Part shown: in pieces, positions 20,735-32,865 of the stretch
Numbering within the stretch: the first letter of the stretch is position 1
Layout: every line of letters begins with the position of its first letter
Origin: Paralithodes platypus
Lineage: Eukaryota; Arthropoda; Malacostraca; Decapoda; Lithodidae
Assembly (NCBI GenBank): GCA_032716605.1
Contig: CM064552.1
Span: 14,548,807 to 14,612,806 of the forward strand
Reading direction: 5' to 3'
Length of the DNA: 64,000 nucleotides
Notes under the pieces: model-generated
Told to the model about the DNA's origin: nothing
The model's input: only the letters and a program-made list of their open reading frames with translations
The model's database searches: none
Program-made: the position numbers and the translations under genes

Positions 20735-22020
20735 TGTGAGGGGACAACCACTGGTAAGGCGATACATACTGCTCAAAGAGCCATTATTCCACTGAAACAA
20801 CAGCATCGTCGTCTGGTTACATTCATATTTGTGTTTATAAATCAGGTTGGCATTATTCAGATGTGTTATTATAGTTTCCTCATTTAATTGTCACATGGTC
20901 TGTATATACGTATCTCAAAAAATAAAAAATAAAAAACAAATACAAAAAAAGCAAGCAAGCTTGTAGTGACTGAATTATTAATTGACAGGTTGTAAATAAT
21001 AGCACTACAGAACTAGTGCAATCGTATGAGGAGACTATTCATATTTTCATTACATCAATGGTTATTGAGATCATAGTTAGCTGAATACAATTATTACAAA
21101 AATAGGCAATGGTATAATTCAACATAATACATAATTTAATACAGGCGGACATAATCATGATCCGGTTCGTTGTGCACTGGGAGCTAAGGTGTCTTGAGAT
21201 CGCCTCGTACCTATACACAACGAACGTATTATAGTCTGCATGGTTGGTATCTAATTGAATATACTTAGTGGGTATTTCAAGAATGTCAGGGGTAAGGAAA
21301 TGTGATTTGTATATTAGAAGACTGTGATTAACGAGACGTGTAACATGTGGAGGGAGGTGGTAGAAAGAGAGGGATCTCGTTGGGATGGAAGTTTCGCTCC
21401 CAGGAATTTTCGTTCCTGTGGTATTTCAATAATAATAATAAAATAATAATAATAATAAGGGGACAACCACTGGTAAGGCAATACATACTGCTCAAAAAAG
21501 CCATTATTCTACTGTAACAACAGTATCGTCGTCTGGTGTTATTATAGTTATATATTTGATTGCCACATGTGCTGTATATACGTGCTCATGAAAAAGAAAA
21601 AAAATGTGACTGAATTATTAATTAACAGGTAAATAATAGCACTACAAAACTAGTCCAATCATATGAGGAGACCATTCATATTTTCTTACATCAATGGTTA
21701 TTGAGATCATAGTTAGCTGAATAAAATTATTACATACATGATTTGACTAATATTTCCAACTACATAAATTATTATGCAATAATAGTACCACAAATATATT
21801 ACAATCATATGAGGGACACTTCACATTCTTCATTACATCAACGGTTATTGAGGTCATAGTTAGCTGAATACAAGAGTCACATACATAATGTGACTAATAT
21901 TACCAACTACCGAAGTTATAATGGAATTATAGTAATACAAATATTTTACAATCATGAGTGACATGGTTCAAATTCTTATTACAATAATGGTTATTGAGGG
22001 GATAGTTAGCGGAATATGAC
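20735..22020 (+). repeat. Degenerate local duplications
   Basis: A segment from GGGACAACCACTGGTAAGG to ATAGTTAGCTGAATA occurs at about 20739-21105 and again at 21459-21735. Its last part, containing ATCAATGGTTATTGAG, recurs about 145 bp apart at 21844 and 21990. The four GGTTATTGAG positions (21059, 21699, 21844, 21990) show a nested duplication. No ORF is conserved between copies. Confidence 0.75.
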
Positions 22021-22067
22021 CAGTGGAGAAGTTTACATGCCGATAGTAATATAATATTTAGTAGGGT

Positions 22068-22250
22068 GTGTGGTTATGGGAGAGAGGGAGGGGGGTTGTA
22101 GGAGGTAGAGGAATGGGTGGGAAAGGAGGAGGAGTAAGGGGGGGGGGGGGGAAAGGAGGAGGAGGTAAAGTACTCCAGGGAGGAGGAAAGTGTGAGAGGG
22201 GAGGTGTGTGTGTGTGTGTATGTGTTGGGGAGGGTGGGACATACTACATA
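22068..22250. repeat. G-rich low-complexity tract
   Basis: Runs of GGAGG, GGGGGGGGG and (GT)n. It has G-quadruplex-like spacing on the plus strand and no gene. Confidence 0.8.
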
Positions 22251-22444
22251 TAAATAAGTTGTTTAAGGCCAGCCATAGTACTGAAGATAAAATATTTAAT
22301 ATGGTAGTAAACAAAAATCTTAAAAGGGAGTTTGAATTTCAACGCAAGTCTACAGATATCAGCAGTTTCGCTTCATCATACCTGACACAACATATCAATA
22401 AGTAAGGAAGGAAACTGTATGCATGCAAAGATCAAGATTCAATT

Positions 22445-22690
22445 ATGTTTAGTAGCAAAACAATATTCAGAAGGAAGATACTAGTAGTCCTCCGGGAGGG
22501 ATATGCCGCATATAATATCCGAAGGTACTTAATTGTAGATCAAACCATTATGTTGCTTACATATGCAAGGGTCATGTATATTGGCTTGCAAAAGGATATG
22601 AATTGGCACTTAACAGATTATTTAAATAAATGCTGTGTTAGAGGCTCAGAGGGATATGTATATACTGTACATTGTCAATCTATTAAATGA
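22445..22690 (+). pseudogene. Possible LTR-retrotransposon integrase zinc-finger relic
   Basis: The frame contains KILVVLREGYAAYN, then ARVMYIGLQKDMNWHL and NKCC. This follows the spacing of the gypsy/BEL integrase N-terminal zinc-binding domain, where a basic stretch and HEGHxG are followed by vYWPGmxkDI and CxxC. The two His positions are changed to Arg and Tyr and the cysteines are adjacent rather than spaced, so a metal site would not form. No DDE core follows before the stop. Evidence is motif spacing only. Confidence 0.28.
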
Positions 22691-23156
22691 GAATAGCAGT
22701 GATAAGTAAAGAAATACGGACTGATATTATAAGTGTGACATGATCAATGAAAATATGAAATCGTGTAGAGGGCGTTACAAAGGGTTTAAGGCGTTACAAA
22801 GGGTTTAAGTGTGACCTTGTAAGAAAGAAGAGATGTGTGGAGGACAAGGGGTGCATACTTATAAGGTTCATGTTTCATGTTTACAGTACATATTATTGTG
22901 TGGGGGGGGCAAAGTTCTTGTGTTTTTGTAGTATGTTATTGATTACGTTATTCTTTAGCATGTATGTTGCTTGATCCTCAATTGTGGTTAACTGATTATT
23001 CCTGTATTCCCTAATCATTGGGCATTCCAAGATATAGTGCTCGAGAGAGAGAGAGAGAGAGAGCACAACCTCCTACCTGCAACCATCCTCTTCCAATCCA
23101 CCGCACATAAGCTCACCACATATCGCTCATTTACCGCAATATTACACAATTTATTC

Positions 23157-23200
<44 letters not shown>

Positions 23201-23810
23201 TATTCTTAATTTAGTTAAGGTAGATTAAGCATTGTACTATACCTAGGTTTAGGATAATTCTGAAGATTTTCAGCCTAACGGCTGCAAGTGAACAATAAAC
23301 CAATAATTATTATTATTTTGTATTCAATCACACAAACACACACTCACACACACACACACACACACACTCTCTCTCTCAAGCAAACTCCTTTCCATTTAAT
23401 GTATGCAAGTTTTTATGTGTGTACTGAAGTCGTCAATATTTAGGCAAGGATTTTTTGTATAGCTCATTGATGCGCATGCTTTCATATTTCCAACCCCACA
23501 CACATTCTAAACTTTTGAAATGGTTTAATCTTTTATTATGTGGGCCTTTATAATCTGTTTATATACTTTCTAAGGTTATATAAGGGGAAGCAGCACTGTC
23601 TAGATGTGTGTGTGTGTGTGTTATTCACTCACTTGTTCGTCAAGGGGAATCCACGCAATGCGAGCTAAGCTCATTATTATCGCGCCTCCTTAACTGGGAA
23701 TGTATTGCGTGAAATGCATGTTAAGTGTTTATGTATCGTTGGAATGGCTGTGGATGTGTGTGTAGTCTGTATTTTAGCCAATTGGCGACATCTGGAAACG
23801 AAGGGTTAGG
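22691..23810. other. No gene; short microsatellites
   Basis: Contains (GA)n at 23041-23064, (CT)n with (CA)n at 23156-23200, (AC)n at 23336-23370, and an (ATT)n end after CAATAAACCAATAATTATT near 23290-23315 that could be a LINE tail. A GGCGTTACAAAGGGTTTAA duplication sits at about 22767-22808. Confidence 0.5.
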
Positions 23811-23814
23811 GTTA

Positions 23815-24078
23815 ATCTGTACGGTACCATTCTCACTATGGTACCAGTCCCACCCGAAGGCTTAGGTTGACCAGTAGCTTAGGTTGACCGGTACGATACC
23901 CATCTCACCTTGCAACCGATCACCAACCCCAGATGGGACGTCACAACTTCATCCACTTATACCAGGTTCCTATTTATACTGCTAGGTGAACAGAGGCTAC
24001 ACCGTTAGGAGACTTGCCCAAATGTCTCTTCCCCGCCCGGGGGGGGGGGGGGGGGTGGGGGGGGGGGGGGGGTGGGGG

Positions 24079-24134
<56 letters not shown>
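23815..24134. repeat. Unclassified sequence ending in (G)n(GT)n
   Basis: Contains two copies of GCTTAGGTTGACC(A/G)GTA near 23860-23900, then a G-rich run (24041-24080) and (GT)n to 24134. No ORF. The order body then simple repeat resembles a retroposon tail, but no second copy is present here. Confidence 0.4.
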
Positions 24135-24136
<2 letters not shown>

Positions 24137-24294
24137 GTGTGTGACATAATTATTAGAGACAATTGTTAAGTTTCATTTAAGGAACATCACTTTACTGATA
24201 ACATTTTGTATCAGCTTCTTCCAGCACCAACCATTCATAATCGGAATAAGTTATAAACAAAACGTCATTGAAGTGCTCCTCCTCAAATTGTCTC

Positions 24295-24506
24295 TTAACC
24301 CCTTCAGCATGAGGACGTCATTTCCCACTTCTTTTGGCTACCATTAGATGATTTTCTTTGACTTATAATCTACTTCTAAGACTCAAAGGGGTAAATACGA
24401 TCTCAATATATCCTCTGAATAACATAGGTTCTTCTTAAACTGCATAAAATTGAATAACTTATGCAAGAAGAAAAGGTAAAAGACGTCATCGTGTCGAAGG
24501 GGTTAA
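24295..24506 (+). mobile_element. MITE family C, subtype C', copy 1
   Basis: TTAACCCCTTCAGCATGAGG and, at the right, CATCGTGTCGAAGGGGTTAA. Inner TCTTAAACTGCATAAAAT matches family C. The right TTAA abuts the 5' truncation point of the following LINE. Confidence 0.82.
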
Positions 24507-26114
24507 CCTATCCTAACCTCAATACTAAGAAGGCGTACGGTCCGGACGGTGTTCCTCCTGTTGTACTTAAAAACTGTGCTTCCGTGCTGACCCTCTGCCT
24601 AGGCAAACTCTTTCGTCTCTGTCTCACCTCTAACGTCTTTCCTTCTTGCTGGAAGTCTGCTCTCATTCAACCTGTCCCAAAGAAGGGTGGCCGCTCTCAA
24701 CCCTCCAACTATCGTCCAATTGCTCTCATCTCTTGTATCTCTAAAGTTTTTGAAACTATTCTTGCTTCCAAATTTCTTAAATCATTTCTCTTCTCATAAT
24801 CTGCTCTCAGATCGCCAGTATAGCTTTTAAGGGTCGCTCTACTGGTGATCTTCTTTCATATCTTACTAACTCTTGGTCATCCAACTTTCGGGACTTCGGT
24901 GAGACATTTTCTGTTGCACTAGACATATCGAAGGCCTTCGATAGAGTCTGGCACAAGTCTTTAATATCCAAACTGCCCTCCTTCGGTTTCTGTCCCTCCA
25001 TCTGTTCCTTTGTCTCTAATTTCCTTTCAAGCCGTTCCATAGCTGCGGTTGTGGAAGGCCATTGCTCATTTCCTCATCCTATCAACTCCGGTGTTCCTCA
25101 GGGTTCTGTCCTATCTCCTATTCTCTTTCTAATTTTCATAAATGATCTCAACTGTACATCTAGTCCCATCCATTCATATGCAGACGACTCTACTCAATTA
25201 GTTTCCCAGAACGCCCCAGCCAGCAGTCCCTCAAAAGTAAACGTAATGAAGCCATAAAATGCTTATCTTCTGATCTAGCTACTATTTCCAATTGGGGTAG
25301 AGAAAACCTTGTTACATTTAAAGCTTCCAAAACTCAATTTATCCATCTTACTACCTGTCAGGAACCTCCAGAGGACTATCCCTTATTCTTCAACAATACA
25401 AAAATCAACCCTTCATCTTCCCTCAATGTTCTCGGTGTCTCTTTTTCTTCTGCTCTCACTTGGAAAGACCATATTACCAGTCTCGCTAAGGCAGCCTCCC
25501 AGAAGCTGGGTGTGCTCAACCGCCTCAAGGGGTTCTTGACCCCTGCGCAGCTTCTTGCTCTGTACAGGGGCACAGTGCGTCCTTGTATTGATTATTGTTC
25601 ACATGTGTGGGGAGGGTCCTCTCACACCGCACTCCTAGATAAAGTAGAAAGGAAAGCCTTTCGTATCATTAACTCCCGTCCACTCACCAACTCTCTGCAA
25701 GCTCTCTCTCTTCGCCGCAATGTTGCATCTCTCTCACTATTCTATCGCTACTACAATAATCAGTGTTCCTCGGAGCTTTCCCAGTGTATACCACCTTCTC
25801 TACGTAGGGTACGTAGTACCCGCCTTGCAACACAATCCCACCCCTACTCTGTGCAACTCTCCAACCCAAGAGTGAAACACTATTCTCAGACTTTCTTCTA
25901 TTCAACTGCTGAGCTCTGGAATGCTCTCCCAGAATCAGTCTTTCCCTCTTCCTATGACTTAAATTGCTTCAAACTCTGTGTGTCCAGGGATCTTAGCTCG
26001 AACGTCCCTTGATTTCGGCCCTGTCACTCTTTGAAATCTGGGGGAGGCACTCGCTGCAGGCAGTTATGCCTTTTGTCTCCCTCATTCACATGGAAAAAAA
26101 AAAAAAAAAAAAAA
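24507..26114 (+). mobile_element. 5'-truncated non-LTR retrotransposon with poly-A tail
   Basis: Encodes a broken reverse transcriptase and C-terminal domain, followed by a 3' UTR containing CTGGGGGAGGCACTCGCTGC and about 20 A. It starts abruptly within the RT region right after the C' MITE, as expected of incomplete reverse transcription or a later deletion. Two shorter copies of the same 3' end lie at 26950-27164 (plus) and 34161-34361 (minus), so this family was mobile here repeatedly. Confidence 0.88.
24509..26012 (+). pseudogene. Reverse transcriptase of poly-A LINE (broken)
   Basis: Non-LTR reverse transcriptase. Seen in order: KAYGPDGVPP (finger motif), SNYRPIALISCISKVFE, an interrupted stretch with DISKAFDRVWH (motif A Asp), NSGVPQGSVLSPILF (motif B) and YADD (catalytic motif C) near 25177-25188. 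A C-terminal part follows with LALYRGTVRPCIDYCSHVWG and WNALPESVF, ending at a stop at 26010. The frame changes at least near 24800-24835 (a stop plus shift), near 25040, and between 25240 and 25510, so no enzyme is made. The catalytic YADD is retained. The layout suits a Jockey/CR1-group LINE; I cannot place the clade. No endonuclease is present in this copy. Confidence 0.85.
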
Positions 26115-26435
26115 TCATAATACTCCAATCTATTCAATATCTCCCAGACCGAATCAAATCAATATAATTACAGAGCAGCTGCAATAATAATAACACAAAA
26201 TAAAACCTCTGCTTCATATTACGGTTAGCGTTAAGACAATTATAAATTAGTCCAAATTACATCCATTGTACTTTAATTAAACATAATAGCACACATCAGA
26301 ACTCCAGGCATTAGTTTCCATGCCTGGTCTAAGGCTACACAAAATTAATATAAAGTTGATATAGCAGCATATCAGATAATGTAATAAAACAAGAAGCAAT
26401 TTAGTTAATATATTATCATGAAAATCTTAATTTAT

Positions 26436-26610
26436 AACAATTAACACAAGTTTTGTATATACTGTATATATGTTACTTTCAATTATCACAAGTTTTGTAT
26501 ATACTGTATATATGTTACTGTCAATTAACACAAGTTTTGTATATACTGTATATACGTTACTTTCAATTAACACAAGTTTTGTATATACTGTATATATGTT
26601 ACTTTCAATT
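26436..26610 (+). repeat. 42-bp tandem repeat, four units
   Basis: Unit containing ACACAAGTTTTGTATATACT and GTATATATGTTACTTTCAAT, with starts 42 bp apart (26446, 26488, 26530, 26572). The unit includes the palindrome GTATATACTGTATATAC. Confidence 0.93.
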
Positions 26611-26801
26611 ATGACTAGGCCAACTACTTGAAATACCGTAACTTGACTTTACTGATATGTAGATATTCGACAGATTAGAGTATATTGACCCTTATAAGTA
26701 ACCTAAGGTAAATCATATAACAAAACAAGTTATGGTAAGTACAGACACAATAACTTCCAACACTATCTTCCCAACTTTAGCTTTGTTCTATAATCTTGAT
26801 A

Positions 26802-26805
<4 letters not shown>

Positions 26806-26879
<74 letters not shown>
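26806..26879. repeat. (CT)n(TA)n microsatellite
   Basis: CT run followed directly by a TA run. Confidence 0.95.
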
Positions 26880-26949
26880 CATTTTATTTAGGAATTTTAT
26901 TCAAGGGAGTTAAGGACACATCTTTTAATTGATAGCCTATTATATCCTC

Positions 26950-27164
26950 CAATCGTTCTTCTATTCAACAGATGAGCTATGGAACTCTTTCCCTGAATCC
27001 ATTTTCCTTACATCCTATAAATTATATTATTTCAAACTCCGTATGTGCATGCATTTTGGCTCGAAAATTCCTTGATTTTGCCCTGTCACTCTTTCAACTC
27101 TGGGGGAGGCACTCGTCACATAGTTTTGCCTTTTGTCTCCTTCATCAAAATGGAAAAAAAAAAT
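26950..27164 (+). mobile_element. 3' fragment of the poly-A LINE
   Basis: Aligns with 25880-26110: TTCTTCTATTCAACAGATGAGC, then TTTTGCCCTGTCACTCTTTC, CTGGGGGAGGCACTCG and GCCTTTTGTCTCC, ending in AATGG and an A run. Only the last codons and the 3' UTR are present. Confidence 0.85.
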
Positions 27165-27570
27165 CCTATCGAAATGATGATGCCTGTGGCTGTGTAAGTG
27201 CATGCATGTATGTGGGTACATGTATGTCTGTGTATACAGTATGTGTATATACGAGTGTATGTCTATCTGTTTGTTAATGATTATGGAGTATGGTCGTATT
27301 TTCCATTGTACTGTACAGTATTTCTCTATCCATATGTCTGTGTATCAGGGTGTCCAACCACAGACTTTCCATAGCCGTTCCCCAAAACTAAGTCCCTTGC
27401 ACTTATTCATTAGTTAATAATTATACAAAGTTAAAGTCATGCTCCATAGATCCCATCATGCCCCTGGAACTGATATAATAGTAAATCCAAAGAAAACCCA
27501 TAACTATTTCCCTGCATTCATTACCACAGCCAATCCGGTCCCAAAACAACAGTGCTCCAGTTTGCCACCC

Positions 27571-27572
27571 TG

Positions 27573-27632
<60 letters not shown>
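27571..27632. repeat. (GT)n microsatellite
   Basis: About 60 bp of GT dinucleotides. Confidence 0.97.
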
Positions 27633-27635
<3 letters not shown>

Positions 27636-27982
27636 TACAGGAGCCGGGTTAAGTCAGTAGGGGGTCTGTAGCATCCGGTTCGGCCAAACCAGGTATATAT
27701 GCAGCATACAGGAGACTTTCATAGATACACAGACTACACAAACTTTGCAGTGACGACTAGGCAGTCTGAACTTTAAAAATAATAATACAAATAATACAAA
27801 CCATAGATAATAATAAACAAATATATAAGAGTATAATGCTAGGGTTAATGACAAGGGTAGTTAAGCAGGGTTCTCTCCCCACCCACCAACTCTCAGACTT
27901 TTGGGTCACCACCAAGAAACATAGTTAGAAAAATGACTCAAGGAGAGTCAAAGAAATATCTGCCGGGAAATTTATAGGAAGA
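27633..27982. other. No recognised feature
   Basis: No gene or repeat pair seen. The minus-strand frame here is uninterrupted only by chance composition. Confidence 0.4.
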
Positions 27983-28229
27983 AGGCCATATGGAACGTAT
28001 GGAAAGCGAGAGAATGACTAAGAGGGTGTACGAGAGCGAGGGGAGGGACAGAGAGAGAGAGGTAGACCGAATGAGAGGTGGAAGGATGGAGTGAGGAAGT
28101 ACATGAACGAAGGCGGTGCTGGTTGGGGGGAGGGGCGTCGACTGACTGGGGACAGAGGTGCGTGGGGGCGGTTCGTTCGTGGCCACCCCTTCGGGATCAG
28201 GGCGTCAGGCAATAGATAGATAGATAGAA
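27983..28229 (+). mobile_element. 3' fragment of an RTE-like LINE
   Basis: Closely matches 36160-36390: GGCCATATGGAACGTATGG through GGGGCGTCGACTGACTGGGG and GGCCACCCCTTCGGGATCA, then GCGTCAGGCAATAGATAG and an (ATAG)n tail. The coding part has a deletion relative to the longer copy (GAGGGGAGGGACAG versus GAGGTGGAGGGACAG). Confidence 0.85.
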
Positions 28230-28256
28230 GGATATTAATTTTTGTTAAAAAAACAA

Positions 28257-28274
<18 letters not shown>

Positions 28275-28337
<63 letters not shown>

Positions 28338-28345
28338 TATATTAA
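28275..28345. repeat. (TA)n microsatellite
   Basis: Poly-A (about 28248-28274) runs into TA dinucleotides. A second TA block lies at 28596-28641, and both are preceded or followed by the shared phrase TTAATATTTTGTGTCAT (28341 and 28574), indicating a local duplication. Confidence 0.92.
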
Positions 28346-28592
28346 TATTTTGTGTCATAACCAACTAGACCACCGAGGAGCTTACAAGTAATGGCTTCAT
28401 TTGGAATTATATCCCATCCACCACCACCCGCTCCGACTCGTGATCACGTAGCTAGATACCATACACACAAACACCTCACACACAAACGTTAGCAACTAAG
28501 TACTAGAGAAGGATACAAGTAATCTGGGGCACATTGAAGGCCTCACTGATAAACAAGTAGAGCCTTAATAAATTAATATTTTGTGTCATGCC

Positions 28593-28646
<54 letters not shown>

Positions 28647-28685
28647 TTTTTTTTTTTTGGTAAATACACTTCTGTACATAATACA

Positions 28686-28765
28686 CTGTCTCGAGTCGGA
28701 CACCCACCAAAAAAAAATAAAAAAAAATGGGGAAGGTGCCAGAGTATACACATACATACATACAC
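28686..28765 (-). repeat. Dispersed repeat S1, diverged copy 3
   Basis: Inverted order of the S1 landmarks: a (TGTA)n head, CCCCATTTTTTTTT block and GGTGGGTGTCCGACTCGAGAC. It lies just outside the long-TIR element. Confidence 0.5.
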
Positions 28766-28818
28766 ATTACACATACATATACGTACTGTACATAAACATA
28801 TATACACATGCATATGTA

Positions 28819-31063
28819 CAGTCTACGACAGAACTTGTCATGGCCTGAGGCAATGTGTTAGTTCACTTATCTTTTAATAGATGGCCGTTTAATCGCTTCT
28901 AATAAAAGGGGGCGGGGTTAATATAGAGGTTGGAAGGAGGAGGAGTCAAACGTGTGTGTGTGTGTTCTAGAACAGCACGCAGAATAAGTTTATTTTAACA
29001 TAACACACAGGCTATATTATTAGATTAGCCCATGCTGGATCACAAATAAGTAACACACATCAGGTGTTCCTTTATTTATGGAATTTAATATACAGACAAT
29101 CCAGTTTCTATCCTTCGAACTTCCCACTCCCCCCTCCTCCCCTTCTCTCTGCTGCCTTCCCCTATCTCCCCCCTTCTCTTTTTCTCTCTCCTAACCGAAT
29201 ATATAATTTTCCTCATCATCGTGTTCAAAGCTGTCCATAAAAATTACTTTGGTGTTTTAATAATACTGTTCTTTTTACCTTTACTGATTCTCAATTATTA
29301 ACTCGTATTCTATTCTTTACCTTATACAATGTGTTATAGAAAATAAATAGATATGCTCCGTTGCAAAACACTCAAAGTTGCCAACCTTGGCGTCCTGGTT
29401 AGTGTAAACAATCGTATAAATATATAAGTAATTGAAACGGGATGTTACAATCCACGCATCAAGACAAGTTGGATCACAGTGTAATCTAGCTTGGACCAAA
29501 TTATAACCAAATATATATATCATAAAGACAAGACCCTATCGGCTCAGTCAGAGAAAACACTTTAGATGAGCCGAAACGTGTTTCTTTGTAATAAAAACAA
29601 ATGTTGATATTAGAGTAAATATTTGTTTCTTCCATACCACTATTCACAGCACTGTGGTTGACCAATTCATAATCTACCTTAACATGTAATATGACACGCT
29701 ATGATTATTGCATTATACTTTTCTCAGTGGATTCATAATTACTAGATTACTTACTGTGGCTTCCCATTATCAGTAACAGTTCGGTGCTACCCATTGTAAT
29801 GATTTACTATAAAGTAAGTCATCGAATTGAACAATTACGATAATCCAAGCAATCTGGTTATGTTGTTTTAAAGTTGATATAAATTGTTTAGGCTTTTATA
29901 TTTTTACTTCGAATTGTTTAAATTATCCTCCAAACATAATTAAAAGTATACTATAGCTCTGTGTATGTTACCTTGAATTTAATTTAATATGTATTATTTC
30001 ACCATCATTATGTTACGGTGAACATTGGAAACACATACACATTATATAATATATATAAAGGGTTCTTAAATGTAAACATTTACAATTTATATTTATTCAA
30101 TCAATATGATCTCCACCCACAAGCTGCATCAACTACCTCCTGTATTCTCGTTGGAGTTGATTTAAACATTTTCCAACTTATATTAGGGCGTCACTCCATG
30201 ACGTGATGGGCCACAAATTCTCTATTGGGTTCATGTCACACACCCTTGTGGACCAGCTAAACCCCGGATGGGGTCAGGTCAGGTGAAGGTATTGAAGGAT
30301 AAGCCTTTACAACGGCACCTCGTAGCTACTTTCTACTTTTCCTATTTTATGAAGAGTGTAGAGAGGGGAGAAGGGGTGTTGGAGAGAGACGAAGTTGTTG
30401 TAGTGGCTTTGTTATCTGTGTTATTAGTCTGTATACGTCGTAAGGCTCAGGATGGCCATGGCACGCACTGAAGACAGCAGCATTTCCTCAATAATGCTAA
30501 TAACTTTACTAGTTTGCCTGGACCAGTGTGTGTGTGTTTTATGTTATCATGTGTGAGTGATTTGTGCCCATTACGTTGTACACTATGTGATCATGTGTGT
30601 GATGTGCGTTTTATGTTATCGGGTGTGAGTGTGTGTGTGTGTGTTTTGTATCCTGTATCCTGTGTTAGTGTTAGTGGGTTGGTGCTTGCATGTGATGGAC
30701 AGAGGGAGAGAGGTTGAAGCGCCGTCTCCCCAAACATTACAAATTGTGGAGGTCATAAGTATATGTATTATTCAACTTATTCCTTAAGCCAACACAAATA
30801 ACTTGAATCCTAAGTGTTATTGTTACACTTAATATATATACAAACAAATATAGACGTGTTCTTCGGGAATCGTAGCTTAAGTAGGAATAGGATAACTAGC
30901 GAGGCAGCGAGCAATAGGTGTTGTTCGCTGCCTCCCTAGTTATCCTATTCCTAATCAATATATGTTTGTTATTTTAGTCATCCCTAACATTAGTTATGTA
31001 TATGTAAATTCAAAGCAATCGCATAGTATTAATCTGCGTATTTTAGAGGGTATCATTTACGTC

Positions 31064-31110
<47 letters not shown>

Positions 31111-31500
31111 AGGGAGGGGAGAGAAAGCGGGTGAAGAATGAGAGTTGGGGTGAAAGGGAGAGGGGGAGGAGGGGATATGGGAAGTGCGAAGAATATAAAC
31201 TTGATTGTCTGTATATTAAATTCCATAAATAAAGGAACACCTGATGTGTGTTACTTATTTGTGATCCAGCATGAGCTAATCTCATAATATAGCCTGTGTG
31301 TTATGTTAAAATAAACTTATTCTGCGTGCTGTTCTAGAACACACACACACACACACACGTTTGACTCCTCCTCCTTCCAACCTCTATATTAACCCCGCCC
31401 CCTTTTATTAGAAGCGATTAAACGGCCATCTATTAAAAGATAAGTGAACTAACACATTGCCTCAGGCCATGACAACAAGACTTAGTTCTGTCGTAGACTG
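28819..31500. mobile_element. 2.7-kb element with about 380-bp inverted arms, TA-flanked
   Basis: Left end CAGTCTACGACAGAACTTG and right end, inverted, the same, each flanked by TA (28817-28818 and 31501-31502). The arms stay alignable for about 380 bp. Landmarks on the left (GCCTGAGGCAATGTGTTAG, CGTTTAATCGCTTCTAATAA, GGGGGCGGGGTTAATATAG, CATCAGGTGTTCCTTTATTT) all recur inverted between 31220 and 31470. The TA target suggests the Tc1/mariner group. The interior (29210-31110) has no transposase frame; it holds an inner 33-bp-arm hairpin and (GA)n at 31068-31105. A GAGCCGAAACGTG motif at 29568 resembles the end of a hammerhead core. Non-autonomous and probably old. Confidence 0.82.
30882..30953. 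repeat. Hairpin inside the long-TIR element
   Basis: Arms of 33 bp (TAGGAATAGGATAACTAG then GAGGCAGCGA on the left; inverted on the right) with two mismatches and a short loop around TAGGTG. Nothing coding overlaps. Confidence 0.85.
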
Positions 31501-31502
31501 TA

Positions 31503-31884
31503 CACACAGACATTCTCAACCTCGGGACTGTAGGCTGTTCAGTAGACAGTCACTCTTACGAGGCTCCGAGATTATCAATTGAAGCTTCGAGATGTTGGGT
31601 GCTTCATATGTGTCGCACTAAGTGGTCACAGTGGAGCGTCAAGGTGTTGGTTGCTTCCTTTCTGCCACACTAGATGACGACACCTTATTTATACACGTCA
31701 CTTGATTTTGGAGAGAGCAGCTATACGGTCGTTCACAGCATCTTCGAATATGGTCGGGCATCTTCTATGCTATGAATTGGTGACGATATAGGGGGGCTTT
31801 TCTTGACGTGTCGGTGTAGCCGGGATACTTGTAGACCAGCAGGAACGATCAGATCATCTCTGAAAAAACCCTGACGTTTGGCGT
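31503..31884. other. No recognised feature
   Basis: Moderately GC-balanced sequence containing GTTGGGTGCTTC / GTTGGTTGCTTC near 31596 and 31646, a weak local duplication. No gene. Confidence 0.35.
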
Positions 31885-31943
31885 GGACTTAATCTGACGT
31901 CCTTTTGGTCTGCAGTCCACGACGCTATCCACTGTGCTATCGT
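31885..31943 (-). other. tRNA-like head, minus strand
   Basis: Reads CGATAGCACAGTGGATAGCG with GTGGACTGCAGACC, an A-box/anticodon-arm arrangement of tRNA-derived SINEs. The B box is poor. A functional tRNA is unlikely. It sits directly beside the (AC)n at 31957. Confidence 0.35.
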
Positions 31944-31951
31944 CTTCTCCC

Positions 31952-31956
<5 letters not shown>

Positions 31957-32016
<60 letters not shown>
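31957..32016. repeat. (AC)n microsatellite
   Basis: AC dinucleotides followed by an imperfect repeat of CATACAGTATACATACA and TACTGCTACACATA. Confidence 0.96.
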
Positions 32017-32021
<5 letters not shown>

Positions 32022-32544
32022 TGCTACACATACAGTATACATACACATACAGTATACATACACATACATATACTGCTACACATATACTGTACATACACAT
32101 AATTATACATATATACATACATACTGTATATGTGAAAAGAGTTGAAATTAACACATATATATGAAAAATATAGAGAGACAGTCAAACACCCACCCAAGGC
32201 AAAATAGAGAGGCGGATGGACTTCATCAGGCCACACCCATCCGCCGTAATCGGGTTTCTGTTATAACTGTGGTAAACCGGCTATCTCTATAATACCTGGT
32301 GTAGAGTGTTTGCCCTAAAAGAAAAAGTAGTATAGTACTAATGAAATAGTCAAAATCAGGGGGTTGATAAATTTGGGAAGTCAATTTTGTAGTCAGAAGT
32401 AGAGTAGACAAAATCAGTCAGTTTAAATTGGGGAAGTCACATTTTGTTGTCGGATATCGAAGAAGAAATCCATTAACTACGTCAAAAGTATTGAAACCTA
32501 TTTAGCATGAGATAAAGTGAGGTAGAGCTCATACACATATTATA

Positions 32545-32722
32545 TTACTCCAGCCTCCTCTAGAAATGTCTATTCTATTCTTGAAGACGGCCAGTTGTAT
32601 TGTTCTCCACCGCCTTCACTGGCAAACTTTTCAATCTTTTACCAAACTGCATGTCAAGAAATTATTTGTTGAATCTAGGTTCGTCCTTCTGGCCTTTAAT
32701 TTCATACCATTTCCACGTCTGT
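32545..32722 (-). pseudogene. CR1-like LINE C-terminal relic
   Basis: Minus-strand translation contains RRGNGMKLKARRTNLDST and NNFLTCSLVKD. This parallels the C-terminus of the LINE at 55405-57599 (TRGNGMKLKTKKANLDVT, then SFFTCVATEW). Later codons up to the end CTGGAGTAATATA are shifted out of frame. It is only the last part of ORF2, so this is a 5'-truncated dead copy. Confidence 0.72.
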
Positions 32723-32741
32723 CTGTGTGTGTGTGTGAGTG

Positions 32742-32865
<124 letters not shown>

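Noticed and set aside
30268..30717. Two adjacent plus-strand ORFs of 67 codons within the long-TIR element
   Set aside because: No transposase-like motifs (no DDE/D pattern) and composition driven by GT-rich DNA.
32226..32411. 61-codon minus-strand ORF
   Set aside because: No motif, no codon signal, no second copy seen.
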